25,770 nucleotides of DNA from Ophiothrix spiculata (lineage: Eukaryota > Echinodermata > Ophiuroidea > Amphilepidida > Ophiotrichidae): the NCBI GenBank assembly GCA_000969725.1, contig JXSR01S043358.1; one strand, 5' to 3'. Positions 8,627-19,146 of the stretch are shown in pieces (positions within the stretch are counted from its first letter, which is position 1; the number at the start of each line of letters is the position of its first letter). Below the pieces are notes generated by a model, which did not search any database, was not told where the DNA came from, and was given only the letters and a program-made list of their open reading frames with translations. A program made the position numbers and the translations under genes.

Positions 8627-10683
8627 TATATGCTTAATTTTGGAGTAGCCTCATCAAGTTAAATATCTTAAGGTTCAATTAAGAAACAGTATTATACATA
8701 AGAATAATTATGATACTAGTATATTTTTAAAATGTTTTACAAATGAATTAGTGTAACTCATGCAATCAAATACTATTTAAACTAGCCGTCAAACATTTCA
8801 AACGGCAAATAAAGCGTACAAGGCAGTTAACTTACTACATTCATACTTCAGTCAAAGCAAAATCTCAACATTTGCTCTAAAATTTGCACTGTAGTTTTGA
8901 TCGCTAATTTTCAACCGTTCCATGTAATGTCAAAAGCCAAACTAACCCAGTGCACAAACAATGTTATTTACTTATATTAAATTACTCTAAGCTTGTATAT
9001 TCTGCTGATTCAATTTTGTTAAAAGCATATCTGTTTCAACCTTTGCTGCTTGTAAAAATTGCAATCCCATATAAGTGCCCTCCCCAATTGCTGCAGTGTA
9101 AAGGAAAACCAATATTTAGCATGTATCATTTGTAGTGTAGTTATACCCAATCCTTTTCCCAAAAAAATAGGCCGAAATTCCTTCCATTATGCTTTAGTTG
9201 TGTAGTTTTTAAAATGGCTATAGTTTAACCAAATTGTTCAGTATCAGCCAGTTAATAAATGCAACAAAGGGTTACACTGAATCTTCATTTAGGAAAATAG
9301 AATTTTAGTCTTCCAACACTTATGATTTTGCAAATTAATTTAGGTTGATACCAACATTTCTTAATTCCAGTATAATTTCTCCCCTCTCATGTATACTAAG
9401 TCCATATCAACATATCAGTAGCACATGTGGAGGTTTTTTTATGAAAGAATCATTTTCCTCCATGATATGAACAATGTGCTGGTTTAAATTTAATTGTTCT
9501 TTTATTGTTTTCACATTGTTGGAAGTATGATTTCATTTTTTCAATGCATTTTGTTAAACCTAGTTGGATATTTTCTGTGAATTTTTGGAATGTTCAATAT
9601 TAATACTGCTTTTTATGGGCTGACCCTCTATGCTAAAGATCCCTACTGCTGCTCAACAAACTTGGAATGGCCATAAAATGGTCGCTTCTATATCAATTAA
9701 ACGTCTTAATCAGTTTGAACAAAATGCTGAATTTGGTCAGTATAGAAACTGATATGCCGTTCCACAGGTTTTAAATGATTTATTCTACTGATATCTTGGT
9801 TATGACAGAGGTATATCTTTCTATATACTTTTCTAAGCTATCACGGTCGTTTCTTTTTTGTGTTCATTACTTCCCAAAAGACGGATGTCTGGAATCAGGT
9901 TTGTAGACGAGTATTTTGATTTAATCTAGTCTAGCCCCTCCCTACAGAGAGTGTAGCTATTTTTGTGCCACCCTGTATTTTTTTTTCTTCTTTTTCAAAG
10001 CCCGTGAGGGTCTTTATTCTTGCAGTTACCTGATGCTTTCAGGATACATTGTGATATAGGTTTTAGACCACAAAACAATTTGATTGATAATAACAATACT
10101 TTATTGTTCTTTCTTTAATTTGAAAAACAAAGTCTTTGTATGTTTAAATTTGTTGCATCTGTAGATCAGAAAAAAAAAAAGTCTATCGCTGAGGTGATAT
10201 TTGCTAAAGCAGGGGTTCTATGCATTTCCTATGTACTTCTTTGTTTTATGGGGAAGCCAAACCATTCACTATTGCTATATTTGGCTTGTGTGATTGCAAG
10301 TTGAGGATCTCTTACTGCAGTTTTAAAGAGCTCAATTTATAAATAAGATGACCTCAAAACACATTTTTGCTATTTTTTTCATTGTTTCACTTGCATACCA
10401 CTTGTATCAAATGTCATTGCACACAAAATTAGTTCATAAGCATAAATTAATAGCTTTGATTTTTTTCATATGTGCTGAAGCAGGGGTTCTGTGCATTTGG
10501 GCTATTTTTTATTTATTTATTTTTTTGTTCCCAAGGAGTCAAACCAGTTACTATTGCTTAAAATGCGTAGTGTGCAACAAGTTGAGAAACTCTGCTGGAG
10601 TATCAAAAAGCTCAATTTATAAATAGATGCCCCTGAAAGAAAACTGTTGCTCCATTTCTCATTGTTTCACTCACGTACCATGT

Positions 10684-10691
10684 GTTTAGTC
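10684..10691. repeat. 8-bp target-site duplication, left (GTTTAGTC)
   Basis: GTTTAGTC is repeated exactly at 11095-11102, on the far side of the 403-bp element. The first four bases match the duplication of copy 1 (GTTT). Confidence 0.75.
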
Positions 10692-11094
10692 CAAGGAATT
10701 TATAAAGGGGAACCAGTTTTCTCCGCCATCTTGTGTCGCTCATGGAGCAGAGTTATTGTACCTTCGGATGTATTCGGAGTTTGGCCCGATATCCAAGCAG
10801 ATCGCATAAATCTTCACTTGACGCATATACAGCGTGTGCATTTTGTTTCACGCGCAAACCGTATCTGCGTTTCAAGTAGCATGTATTGCGACTTGCTCTG
10901 ATCAAAGTACGCCAATTTTCCCGCTAATCCGTTGCGAAGACTCTCGTAATGAGACACGCGGAGCCGTAAAATGCCGGAGGTACAATAACTCAACCTCCAT
11001 GAGCGACAATCCAAGATGGCTGCCGTCCCATAGGATTTACACGGCGGTGAAATCAAAATGGCGGAGAATATCGGTTCCCCTTATAAATTCCTTG
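10692..11094. mobile_element. hAT-like MITE, copy 2 (403 bp)
   Basis: It starts CAAGGAATTTATAAAGGGGA, and its right end is the complement (TCCCCTTATAAATTCCTTG). The inverted repeats continue inward to a CTCCGCCAT / ATGGCGGAG pair. It has a perfect 8-bp flanking duplication. The ends are better preserved than in copy 1 (5881-6282), suggesting a younger insertion or less decay. The body is homologous to copy 1 along its whole length and in the same orientation. Small ORFs inside (for example 10834-11100 on + and 10814-11056 on -) have no support. Confidence 0.85.
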
Positions 11095-11102
11095 GTTTAG
11101 TC
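11095..11102. repeat. 8-bp target-site duplication, right (GTTTAGTC)
   Basis: This is the exact partner of 10684-10691. Confidence 0.75.
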
Positions 11103-11684
11103 ACTTGTTTCAAATGTCACTGCACACAAAGTTAGTTCATTCAGCATAAATCGGTAGCTTTGAATTGTCTTTGTATTGTTTTATGTGAAAAATTACCACA
11201 GCACAGAATTTCATAGACAGGATGTTTGTGCTAAGCATTACTAGTGGTATAATGTTCGCTGTTAGGTATTGCCTTCAACATGTTATTTGTAATATTTGCA
11301 ATGTGTTTATGAGATGGCAGTAATGTGTTAAGTTGGTTTCAAATTTTCTTGTCAATATTTTGATTTCCTAAACCACTTTTGCAAGAAATCAGAACCGTTA
11401 CTAGATCCTGTTGAGAGTCTAGTCTCGCATTGAGTTTTGCACTTGTAGGAGCTGTTCAAATATATCCACGTCCAGATTTCATGTACATTGTGGTTATCTT
11501 ATGCACAATGTTTCTATCAATTTTGCTGAAGGATGTAATGGGAAAAATTAATTTCAGTTTAAACGCTTTGAACCAGAGGATATAAATTATGGTTTTGCAC
11601 TTCATGTTATGCACAATTTCACTTGCAAGTAGTTGACAAGCAGTAGTATAATATGAAGACTATGGTCATTTCCATTTTACAATA

Positions 11685-12120
11685 TGTGCCCTGTCATATC
11701 TAAAGGTATCATATGGTCGGCATAGTAAATTACGAGATACGAGCCATTGAAGCTGAGCATAGTCAAAAATCACGTTCAAGGTCAAATTTCTAATTTCATC
11801 AGAAACATTGAGGTGTATTCTATCATATAATCAGGTTCCAACATCCAAAACATAAGACAAATGTTTTAAAAACCGAGATAAAAATCCTTTCTCCATTCAA
11901 GTTTTACCAGTACAGAAACGTTAAACTTGATTTTCTCAGAACTATAGTTTTCGGAATCAGCCCGATGCCTTTTACCAATTTGGATGTAACTTTGCAGTTG
12001 AACATCCAATAACCAAAAGCAAGGTGTCATTTTAAAGCTCAAAATATAATCTTTTAGATACCAAAAAAATCAAATTTAATTTTGTGACCCTTATGGTACC
12101 TTTTGATATGATGGGTCACA
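11685..12120. mobile_element. TGTG...CACA MITE, about 436 bp
   Basis: The left end TGTGCCCTGTCATATCTAAA continues GGTATCATATGGTC. The right end, read in complement, is TGTGACCCATCATATCAAAA then GGTACCATAAGGGTC, giving imperfect inverted repeats of about 34 bp. TA flanks both sides. The interior contains AAGGTGTCATTTTAAAGCTC near 12020, which recurs inside the element at 23827-24078. There is no coding capacity. Confidence 0.6.
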
Positions 12121-12708
12121 TATATAGCCACTATAAGATCTTTGTAATAGAATGGATAGAATAATGACACAATAGTTGAAATGTTGGAGATATAGAATCA
12201 AGTACTCAATCTAAACTAAGCAGGTGAAGCTGAAAATTGTTACATATTTGATTTTTATCAGTTTATTGAAGATCTATTTCAAAGTATATTTTGTCAAATG
12301 CAATATATTTGATATTTTAGTAATCATAAAAATGTGTAACAGTTAATCAAGTTAAGAATGTTAACCACAGCACTGTTGAGTATATCATTTTGCAGCAATA
12401 TTTGGGTGGTATTCAGTTTTTCAGGATGTACAATATATGAATAACATGTTGAATTATTTCCTAAACACAATAACATGGACAATATTAAGGAAGCGTTATA
12501 CAATCATTGTGTGTATAGACTTTTCAGTCATTTCATATGATACCTGCATAAATGATGGTCAAAAAATTAAATGCAAAAGCTCATGATTACCTCCTAAATT
12601 TTTGAAATTATTTAAATTACACGCCTTAACACCAGTATTATATGCATCAGGAATTCCATCAAAACTCAATGCATATCATTTCATCAAGTAAATGCAAGAA
12701 AGACATTC

Positions 12709-13159
12709 ACTACACCTCTTGAATATTTATAGGTTAATACAGTCTTTTTATTGGTTAAATAGCAGAAACATGCAAAAAAGAATTTTTGGCTACTTTCCCT
12801 CGTGCGCATTAATACTCGAGTACATCCGCGGGGGTATGCGTTTACGCATTGCGTCTGTTCGTTTTACACACACGCGGGGAAAATAATAAAAACTTCTGCA
12901 TGGTACTACAGTATGGCTTACGACAAAGTTTTGAATTTGTTGATTTTTTCTTTATTTTCAAGTTATATTTTGACTTTTTTGAGGTGTAGTAAAACAAATA
13001 CAACATGGTTTATTTCAGAGAAGTACTGCAAAATACTGTCCCTCGGTGTTGGATGATGGAGACTTCCCCCCTCAACTCCGCCTCGGGAGGAAGTCTCCAT
13101 CATCCAACACCTCGGGGACAGTATTTTGCGATACTTCCCCTCAAACCATGTTGTATTTG
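12709..13159. mobile_element. Two-stem composite repeat, copy 1
   Basis: Two inverted-repeat modules lie end to end. Module 1 is bounded by ACTACACCTC (12709-12718) and GAGGTGTAGT (12981-12990). Module 2 follows after four bases and is bounded by CAAATACAACATGG (12995-13008) and CCATGTTGTATTTG (13146-13159). Inside module 2 a near-perfect stem of about 39 bp joins 13029-13067 to 13089-13128 (GTGTTGGATGATGGAGACTT with its complement). The same two modules in the same order occur at 20348-20791, so they may form one transposable unit. It encodes no protein. Confidence 0.7.
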
Positions 13160-13246
13160 TATAATCTGCAATGACTGCATATGTTATATTTTTTATGACC
13201 TGTCATAGGAGTAAAAAAAACCCTCTACATTTTTCTCCTGAACTTA

Positions 13247-13298
13247 GTTCTTGAAATGATTCTACAGGTGACATCATCCTTAAGACCATTTCAAGAGC
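13247..13298. repeat. Short inverted repeat related to the 4071 and 19147 family
   Basis: GTTCTTGAAATG (13247-13258) pairs with CATTTCAAGAGC (13287-13298), 11 of 12 positions. The GTTCTTGAAATG core is the same as in the repeats at 4071-4183, and TTGAAATG is also present at the left end of the element at 19147-19574. It may be a minimal or deleted family member; the match is short. Confidence 0.4.
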
Positions 13299-13607
13299 TG
13301 CTGAATCAAAACTTGACTCTTTTTAGTCTGTAGTGCAAGTTTATGCAAAATGGCAGCTATTATTTACAACTTTCTTGCATTTAAATGAATTTAACTTTAT
13401 TTGTACCTGATGCATCATAATTATTGTCTAAGAAAAGATTTTGACAACAATTGGTTCCTGCCTAGTTTAAAGCTGTACTGTTGATTTTTAGTCCAAGTTA
13501 TTGTGCTTTCAGTCCAAGTTATTGTGTTTTCAAACATTAACACAAGCTCACTGTGGAGCCAACCTTTAAACAAAGATGGAAAGTAATGTTTACATTCAGA
13601 CTAACAA

Positions 13608-13805
13608 TGGGGCAATCTACACGGAGTACAGATCCAGTTGCATGCACATCTCCCAGATCCAGATCTGAGATCCACATCTCCATAGACCGCTTAGAGTTCT
13701 GCACAGCAGATCTGGATCTGGCGCCCGTGTAGCCACATTCTACTGCAAAGCAGCTTTCGGAGATGCACATTCATCTGTATTTGCACTCCTGTGTAGATTG
13801 CCCCA
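13608..13805. mobile_element. 198-bp MITE
   Basis: The terminal inverted repeats are TGGGGCAATCTACACGGAGT at the left and the complement of TGGGGCAATCTACACAGGAG at the right, with AAT/ATT continuing the symmetry outside. The interior is rich in overlapping CAGATCTGGATCTGG-type blocks that also pair with one another, and in AGATGCACAT/ATGCACATCT. The 77-codon minus-strand ORF across it is fortuitous. Confidence 0.72.
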
Positions 13806-14687
13806 TTTTAAATCAGGGAAGATTTTAACAATCATACTCTTGTAAAAAATTATCAGAAAGTATTTCATTCATTGTTGTTTATAATGCACTAGACACCCAT
13901 ATGAACTGAACATTTCCACAGGACACTTAACTTCTTTGCCTTGTGTTACGTATGCATGTTGGAACTTGATCACACCATTCCATCGCTGTTGCATGAACCA
14001 TTGCATGAAATAATATGTTAAATGCATGTGAAATTCTGCTGCAATGTTACAGTAAACATGGAATGTCAGCTGCATGTGGCCTTAAATAACTTTCTTTTTT
14101 ATTTATTTTGGACTTAAATCTGTGTCATTCCATCTGACTTTAGAATATTTAATCCTTTGCAATGTCTATCCAGCTCTCGTTTGGTTTCTGATCCTCTCAT
14201 ACCCATGGCTTTGTTTTTTTAAATCCAATAAATACCACAGATGAAGTGAAGAACACTATTCCAATTAAAAATATATGAAAAAGATTTTGACTTGAAAAAA
14301 ACACACCTGTGAAGAGTGGTGTACACATTAATTTAATATTCCCAAATTTAAGCAGAACTGTCAGACTCATAATATGAGTATAAATGCTCTCATTTTGAGA
14401 TCTGCACAGTCATCATACAGCCACACCTGATTACTGTACACATTGAATATATAGCAATAAATGACTTGGCTGCAAAAAATACAATGCCAAGCAAGACTCT
14501 CCAATGTGCTACTAACAAAGACCTATTGTAAAATCTGTTAATCAAGTACAATACTCTCAAGTTTTTTTTTAGTTTGCAGCCAGTGACATTGTGTCTTTCC
14601 TCTTTGTATTTTTTCTTTCTCTTTAATTTGTTGCCCTGTGATCCGTTGGACTCCGTCCGTGCGTTCGTGAATCCTTGCATCCTTCAG

Positions 14688-14726
14688 GAGCCTGCTAGCG
14701 TCTGTGGAAGAGGAGCTCCAAAGACG
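14688..14726 (+). CDS. Internal exon B (39 nt)
   Basis: A short exon between the acceptor ATCCTTCAG and the donor GTATGC. Its first G completes the Lys codon left open by exon A. The next 12 codons read SLLASVEEELQR, and CG is left for an Arg codon finished by exon C. At 39 nt, with phase 2 at both ends, it could be skipped without shifting frame. The sequence has the pattern of a short amphipathic charged helix (SLLASVEEELQRR), unlike the disordered segments around it. The exon is small, so confidence depends mainly on the phase match to A and C and on the splice sites. Frame +3 is closed by a stop; the other alternative frame is open but does not fit exon A's frame. Confidence 0.6.
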
Positions 14727-16751
14727 GTATGCAGACTCATGTCTTAACCAATTTCTTAGAGATCATTCATAACATAGATTTTGACAATTCCCAACTAATG
14801 TCTTCCATCAATATATATACAAATATAATCTTCCACTTTTGACTATATTTTAGTTCTTGTGGTTCAGTAAATGTTGTTTGATAATATAGACTAAATCTGC
14901 CCTTCCTGTTTAATTCAATTCAAAATATTTGAAAATGTCCAGTTTTGTTATCATTTAACTGTCGTGCATTTACAGCAATGTCACTTTTGAGATTTTAATC
15001 TTAGTTCAGATTTTTTGGACCATTTACCGTACTGACGCATGTAAAATCCCATCTTCGCGCAATGTACCACCCGTATATTTACAAACATTTTCAGGAAATT
15101 AATGTAAACGCGGGTAAAGTCCCATTGGTATTCTTTAGAAGTCGCCAAATTATCATCCCAATACCATTTTATTTCTGGCCATATTTTGCTGAATCACCTA
15201 GAAATTTATCATAATATCAAAATCTGCTTTAAAAAATAGTCGCAAACTCATCTCAATTACGATAGAAATTTTATCCAAAATGTCTTATAGTTTGTGGGAA
15301 TATCACGGCTGATCGCGGATGAATATACACCTTTTTACTGTTTTTATGTTCTAAGTTTCAACAGATGGCGACGTTTACGTTCATATAATGGTAAAAATAT
15401 CTATCGGACATGCACAATCGCGATTGTTACTGTAACAAAATTCCAAAATGGCGAATGTCACGATCGGATGTGCAAAAATAATTTCACCATATTTAACCTT
15501 GATTGGTACGTTCCTGTAAGTGTTTGTTAAAAAAACTCTTGGGGATAATTTTAAAGAATATTTACTGAACTGAATCCTGAAATATTTGATTCAAAACATT
15601 ACAATGAATAAAAAAAATTTGATTCCTCTTGGTTAGACAGTTCACTGGCATTGTTTACCTCTGTAGATCGACCGGTTAGTTCTGTCTCTCTCATGCGTCC
15701 TCGCATAAAGTCCCAGCCCCTAACTTTGATCCAAGTTCACGTTCAAAAAAGGTGGAACATTACTCGAGTCAGTATGGTACTTACAAAAAATGAGAATTTG
15801 ACTAAAACTCCAATTTCTGCCACTTTATTGACTTTTATCAAGTATTTGCCATAAAACTACTAAATTTCAATAATTTGCTCAGATCTGTTTCAGTATAACT
15901 GTGTGGCACATCGGTGCAACATAATAATTACCTTGATTAATAGATTTTAAAGATTCATCACTCACTGGGATAACTTGCTCTAATTTGACACTTACTCATC
16001 GGTTTTCAACACTTTTTTTGTGTAAATTAAATCATATCATTCACTTAACTTTATCATTCTTAAATTTGATTCACAATTCCACAATTCATATATTTTCCTA
16101 ACCTCTAGACGACTCAAACATCAGAATCACACTTTTGATATTTCACCCACAGTTCTAGTCATTTCATTTAAAGTTCCATATTTTGAGCTTTTTGCTAGAC
16201 AGAACCCTTCAACCCTTGGGCTGAAATTTGATATGAGTGACTACACATTCAATATAGTGGCTGTAGCACGTTGTAGTGCAAGCTTTTCACCAAATTTAGG
16301 AATGTTCCTGCCATACATGATTATCACCTAGAAAATGTTGCAAGAACTTCTTGTAGATGTTGAATGTGCTATGGTTATGCTTTATCCCGTACAAGTTATA
16401 TCATAGAATTCTGCATCCTTTCAATATCCATTTTGTTTTGGAAATGGTAGTGTTGGGTTTTCTCTATAAGTTGTAATTTTTTTCGGAAAATAATAATGTA
16501 CTTTCAATTTAATTGTGAAGGGTAAAATACAACAATTTCAAAACATTATTTTGGGTTATATCATGGTTTATTAAGATTAACCGCTTACTCCCTTACTTAT
16601 TTAATGATCATACTTCCATCTAATGTTGATTAAAATTTGAGGTATGTAACAAATATCATTGGATACACATTGTGTTTAATTTTGTCGCTTTTTTCATGAT
16701 CTATGTGCGTTTACTGACACGCATGTATTGCCGCATGCTCCCTTTTTGCAG
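14727..16751 (+). other. Intron between exons B and C
   Basis: A GT-AG intron of 2,025 bp ending in a strong acceptor (CTCCCTTTTTGCAG). I see no full MITE in it. Roughly 15020-15490 has more CpG than its surroundings and includes the perfect 14-bp palindrome ACAATCGCGATTGT at 15414-15427, which suggests an eroded foreign or repetitive segment that I could not delimit. The rest (14760-15020 and 15530-16740) holds nothing I recognise. Confidence 0.55.
15414..15427. repeat. Perfect 14-bp palindrome
   Basis: ACAATCGCGATTGT is its own reverse complement. It sits in the CpG-richer part of this intron. No function can be assigned. Confidence 0.4.
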
Positions 16752-16808
16752 AGGTCATGACACAAACAATCTAAAGGGTCTGGAAGATGACTATGAACGA
16801 GGCCAAAC
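16752..16808 (+). CDS. Internal exon C (57 nt)
   Basis: The acceptor CCCTTTTTGCAG and the donor GTAAGT are both close to consensus. The first A completes the Arg codon from exon B. The exon then reads GHDTNNLKGLEDDYERGQ and leaves AC for a Thr codon. Both other frames contain stops (TGA or TAA), so only the phase predicted by exon B is open, which makes this one of the best-supported exons. The product is hydrophilic and acidic with no recognisable domain. At 57 nt and phase 2-2 it can be skipped in frame. A G-quadruplex-like run lies 36 bp beyond the donor and might influence its splicing. Confidence 0.72.
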
Positions 16809-16844
16809 GTAAGTATGGCTGTAGTTGTGTGAGGGGTTGAGAGT

Positions 16845-16860
16845 GGGGAGGGAGGGAGGG
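16845..16860 (+). promoter_or_regulatory. G-quadruplex-like run next to exon C donor
   Basis: GGGGAGGGAGGGAGGG gives four G-tracts with one-base loops on the coding strand, with another GGGG at 16833-16836. In the pre-mRNA this could form an RNA quadruplex or bind hnRNP F/H-type proteins, which often modulate nearby 5' splice sites. The motif is visible; the regulatory role is inference. Confidence 0.4.
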
Positions 16861-18340
16861 ATTGAAAACGAGTAGCTTAGTTTTGGAAGAATTCGATTCA
16901 TTGTGGTATACAATTACATACTACCGATTTATTAACTTGTAGTTTGTAGTGTTTATACTGAGTGGAATGTGAAAATTTTTAAAGTTTGAAGTGATGAATG
17001 ATTGGCAAAAGTTATACCAGTATAACCCGATGGTCCGACAGAAGTGTATGATCGTGCTTTCCTTGGATCATTTTATCACACCAAAGTTGCACAAACCATC
17101 AGAAGTTTATTCTGATCTGAACAGTTTGCATACTTGATCTATAAGTGTGACCAGTGTTTCATAAAGTTGAAAGTTAGTCTCTGGCAATTTGACTCCAAAA
17201 CCCTGTGTGACTGATGCATTGACAGAAAAAAGAATACTGGTATCACTAGAGTGAAATTCTGCGAGTGACATTATAAAGGATCTTATATTGAGCAAGAATT
17301 TGAATATGTTAATTGGTTTTTGTTAACTGTTATAACTGTTGAAATAACATTATTTTTACTGACAAGTTGAGTACTTAATAAGTATTATCATGTTGCATTA
17401 AACTATTGATAACATAAGATTTATTCACATTTGTTATTATGTTGCATTTCATTCATACCATTAGAGGAATACATGAGAGGTACATTATTTTTATTATCTA
17501 CAAATTCTGTATTTGAAAGAGTCAATGTATTTCGTTGTCAACCTCGGTATTTTTAAATGTTCAATTTTGACCACATGATCGGGCTTGCTTGATTTATATT
17601 CTATGCTGTGCATGTGCGGCTGATAAATGTCAGATGTATATTTTTGGATTTTATGCACTTATAAATTCATTGTTTGGCATGTTTTACCTATTAACTTGAT
17701 TGATTATGTTACAAGAATGAAATGCATGGAAGAATGTGGTTGTAAGAGCACCCTCATTGTTATTTTCAAGTTTGTAAACACAATAATATGAAATAAAATG
17801 GGACACTTTATGTGCAAAATGTTTCATGACATTCTGCTAGCATTATATAGTCCTATCCTTTAAACAATTCAAATACTAGGTAGTGTAAAAACTGTTGGTG
17901 GTAATTGCCATATTCCACATAGATTCAAACACTTATGAAGCAATGCAGCATTGTGTACTTAATATATGGTCACTAGGAATGTACACTGGTTAGATCTGGA
18001 ATATTTTGGGGTCCTAGTTCATGCTTGTTCATTATAGTACTCTGATGAGTTATGAATGCAGACTTGCTAGGTAAAACTTTTGAGTACTGAAAAGCATGGA
18101 GCTGAAACATTTTGAAACCATGTAGGTTCTTATGGACCTGTTAGTGTTACTTATTACAGTATATTAAAACCCTTATTGGTCATGCCTATGTGGCTGTCTT
18201 TGATATACTAAGCCATATTCAAAATAGAAATTCTTTAAAAAAATCACTAATTAGCTGTGTGAATGCTAAACTCAACATAGCATATATTTGAGAAAACTGA
18301 TAACTTTTCTGATACTTTTAGATTGTCTTAAATGATAATG

Positions 18341-18358
18341 TAGCTTGAATTCAAGCTA
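18341..18358. repeat. Perfect 18-bp palindrome
   Basis: TAGCTTGAATTCAAGCTA is its own reverse complement. It lies in the middle of an otherwise unremarkable intron, with no second copy. It may be chance or a residue of an excised element. Confidence 0.35.
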
Positions 18359-18728
18359 GTAAATGGATATTCATGCTGAAACATTGTGACATACAATTGT
18401 GCTAGCATATTTGATTAGTAGATTTTGAGACAAAACAAAGTAATCCAGGATATTTGAACATCTGATTGATTAATTATACACAAAAATGTTGGAATAACTT
18501 ACAAAGAACACTACTAGTAACCATGTGTTAAATTCACGTCGGTGTGCTGCACTATAAGTATCGATAACCTGAATAGGACATCCAGTATTGTACTAGTGTG
18601 AATGCACTATTAGATGGTAGCCAAACCTGCAACATATAATTGCCTGTTGAATTGAATGAATGAATGGCTTGCATGTACAATGATGCCACTCCTTAATCCC
18701 TCTATACTTATCCCATCTCACCACTTAG

Positions 18729-18794
18729 ACCTAAAGATGCAAAACCTTCCAAACCTAAACGTGATCACTCATCAAAAGGAAAGAAAGCCAAAAG
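18729..18794 (+). CDS. Internal exon D (66 nt), lysine-rich
   Basis: The acceptor is CTCACCACTTAG and the donor GTAATG. Its first A completes the Thr codon from exon C. It then encodes PKDAKPSKPKRDHSSKGKKAK and leaves AG for an Arg codon. The product is strongly basic (KPKR and KGKKAKR clusters), which could serve as a nuclear localisation signal, a membrane-phospholipid contact or a phospho-regulated linker; the sequence alone does not decide. It is phase 2-2 and a multiple of three, so again skippable. One other frame is also open, but only this one joins both neighbours. The acceptor tract is moderate. Confidence 0.66.
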
Positions 18795-19146
18795 GTAATG
18801 ACTGTCACCTGCACCTCCACACCCGCCCTAGCTCACTGTCATTGTGTTGTGGTTTGTGTTGTTTTCTTGTTGTGCTTTTATTTTGCGATGTTTTGATATC
18901 ATGTCATGTCTACTGCTGATGAGCCACCTGAAACGGATTGCCATCACAGCCAAAGTGACAGAAGTAACATTGTGAAGAGTGTAGAAATGGAGGGGGGTCA
19001 AGGCGGCCTGTATTTTAGGTCTGAACCATTAACAAGATTTGCAAGAATGTCGTATCAACAATGGCTGCCATATGTTACATTAAGTTAAGACCTTGTTACC
19101 GGAATCTGACAAAAAACTTATTTTTCCATAAATTTCTTATCCATTT

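Larger units (their letters stand above)
10202..11168. repeat. Tandem duplication (~271-bp unit), second unit split by a MITE
   Basis: Unit 1 starts TGCTAAAGCAGGGGTTCTAT at 10202, and unit 2 starts TGCTGAAGCAGGGGTTCTGT at 10473. Shared blocks include AAGCTCAATTTATAAATA, CATTGTTTCACT, TCAAATGTCA, TGCACACAAA and TAGCTTTGA. In unit 2 the match stops at 10691 and resumes at about 11103, exactly across the 403-bp hAT-like element and its duplicated target. The duplication diverged before or independently of the insertion, which is absent from unit 1. Confidence 0.72.
5661..14687 (+). other. Intron between exons A and B (about 9 kb)
   Basis: A GT-AG intron (GTGAGT ... CCTTCAG) of 9,027 bp. It carries two 8-bp-duplication MITEs, a 100-bp tandem repeat, a family 1 MITE, a Tc1-like MITE, the interrupted tandem duplication, a TGTG element, one composite two-stem repeat and a 198-bp MITE, all listed separately. 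The stretches 6781-7321, 8629-10201, 11186-11684, 12121-12708 and 13806-14687 show only AT-rich sequence with short chance ORFs. I looked for further phase-2 cassette exons and found none I would defend, but exons as short as exon B are easily missed by eye. Confidence 0.6.
16809..18728 (+). other. Intron between exons C and D
   Basis: A GT-AG intron of 1,920 bp (GTAAGT ... CACTTAG). Apart from the G-rich run near its 5' end and the 18-bp palindrome at 18341-18358, I see nothing but AT-rich sequence with short chance ORFs. Confidence 0.55.

Noticed and set aside
9400..9475. Inverted repeat around CATATCAGTAGCACATG and CCATGATATG
   Set aside because: Pairing needs large unpaired insertions, so it is indistinguishable from chance in AT-rich DNA.
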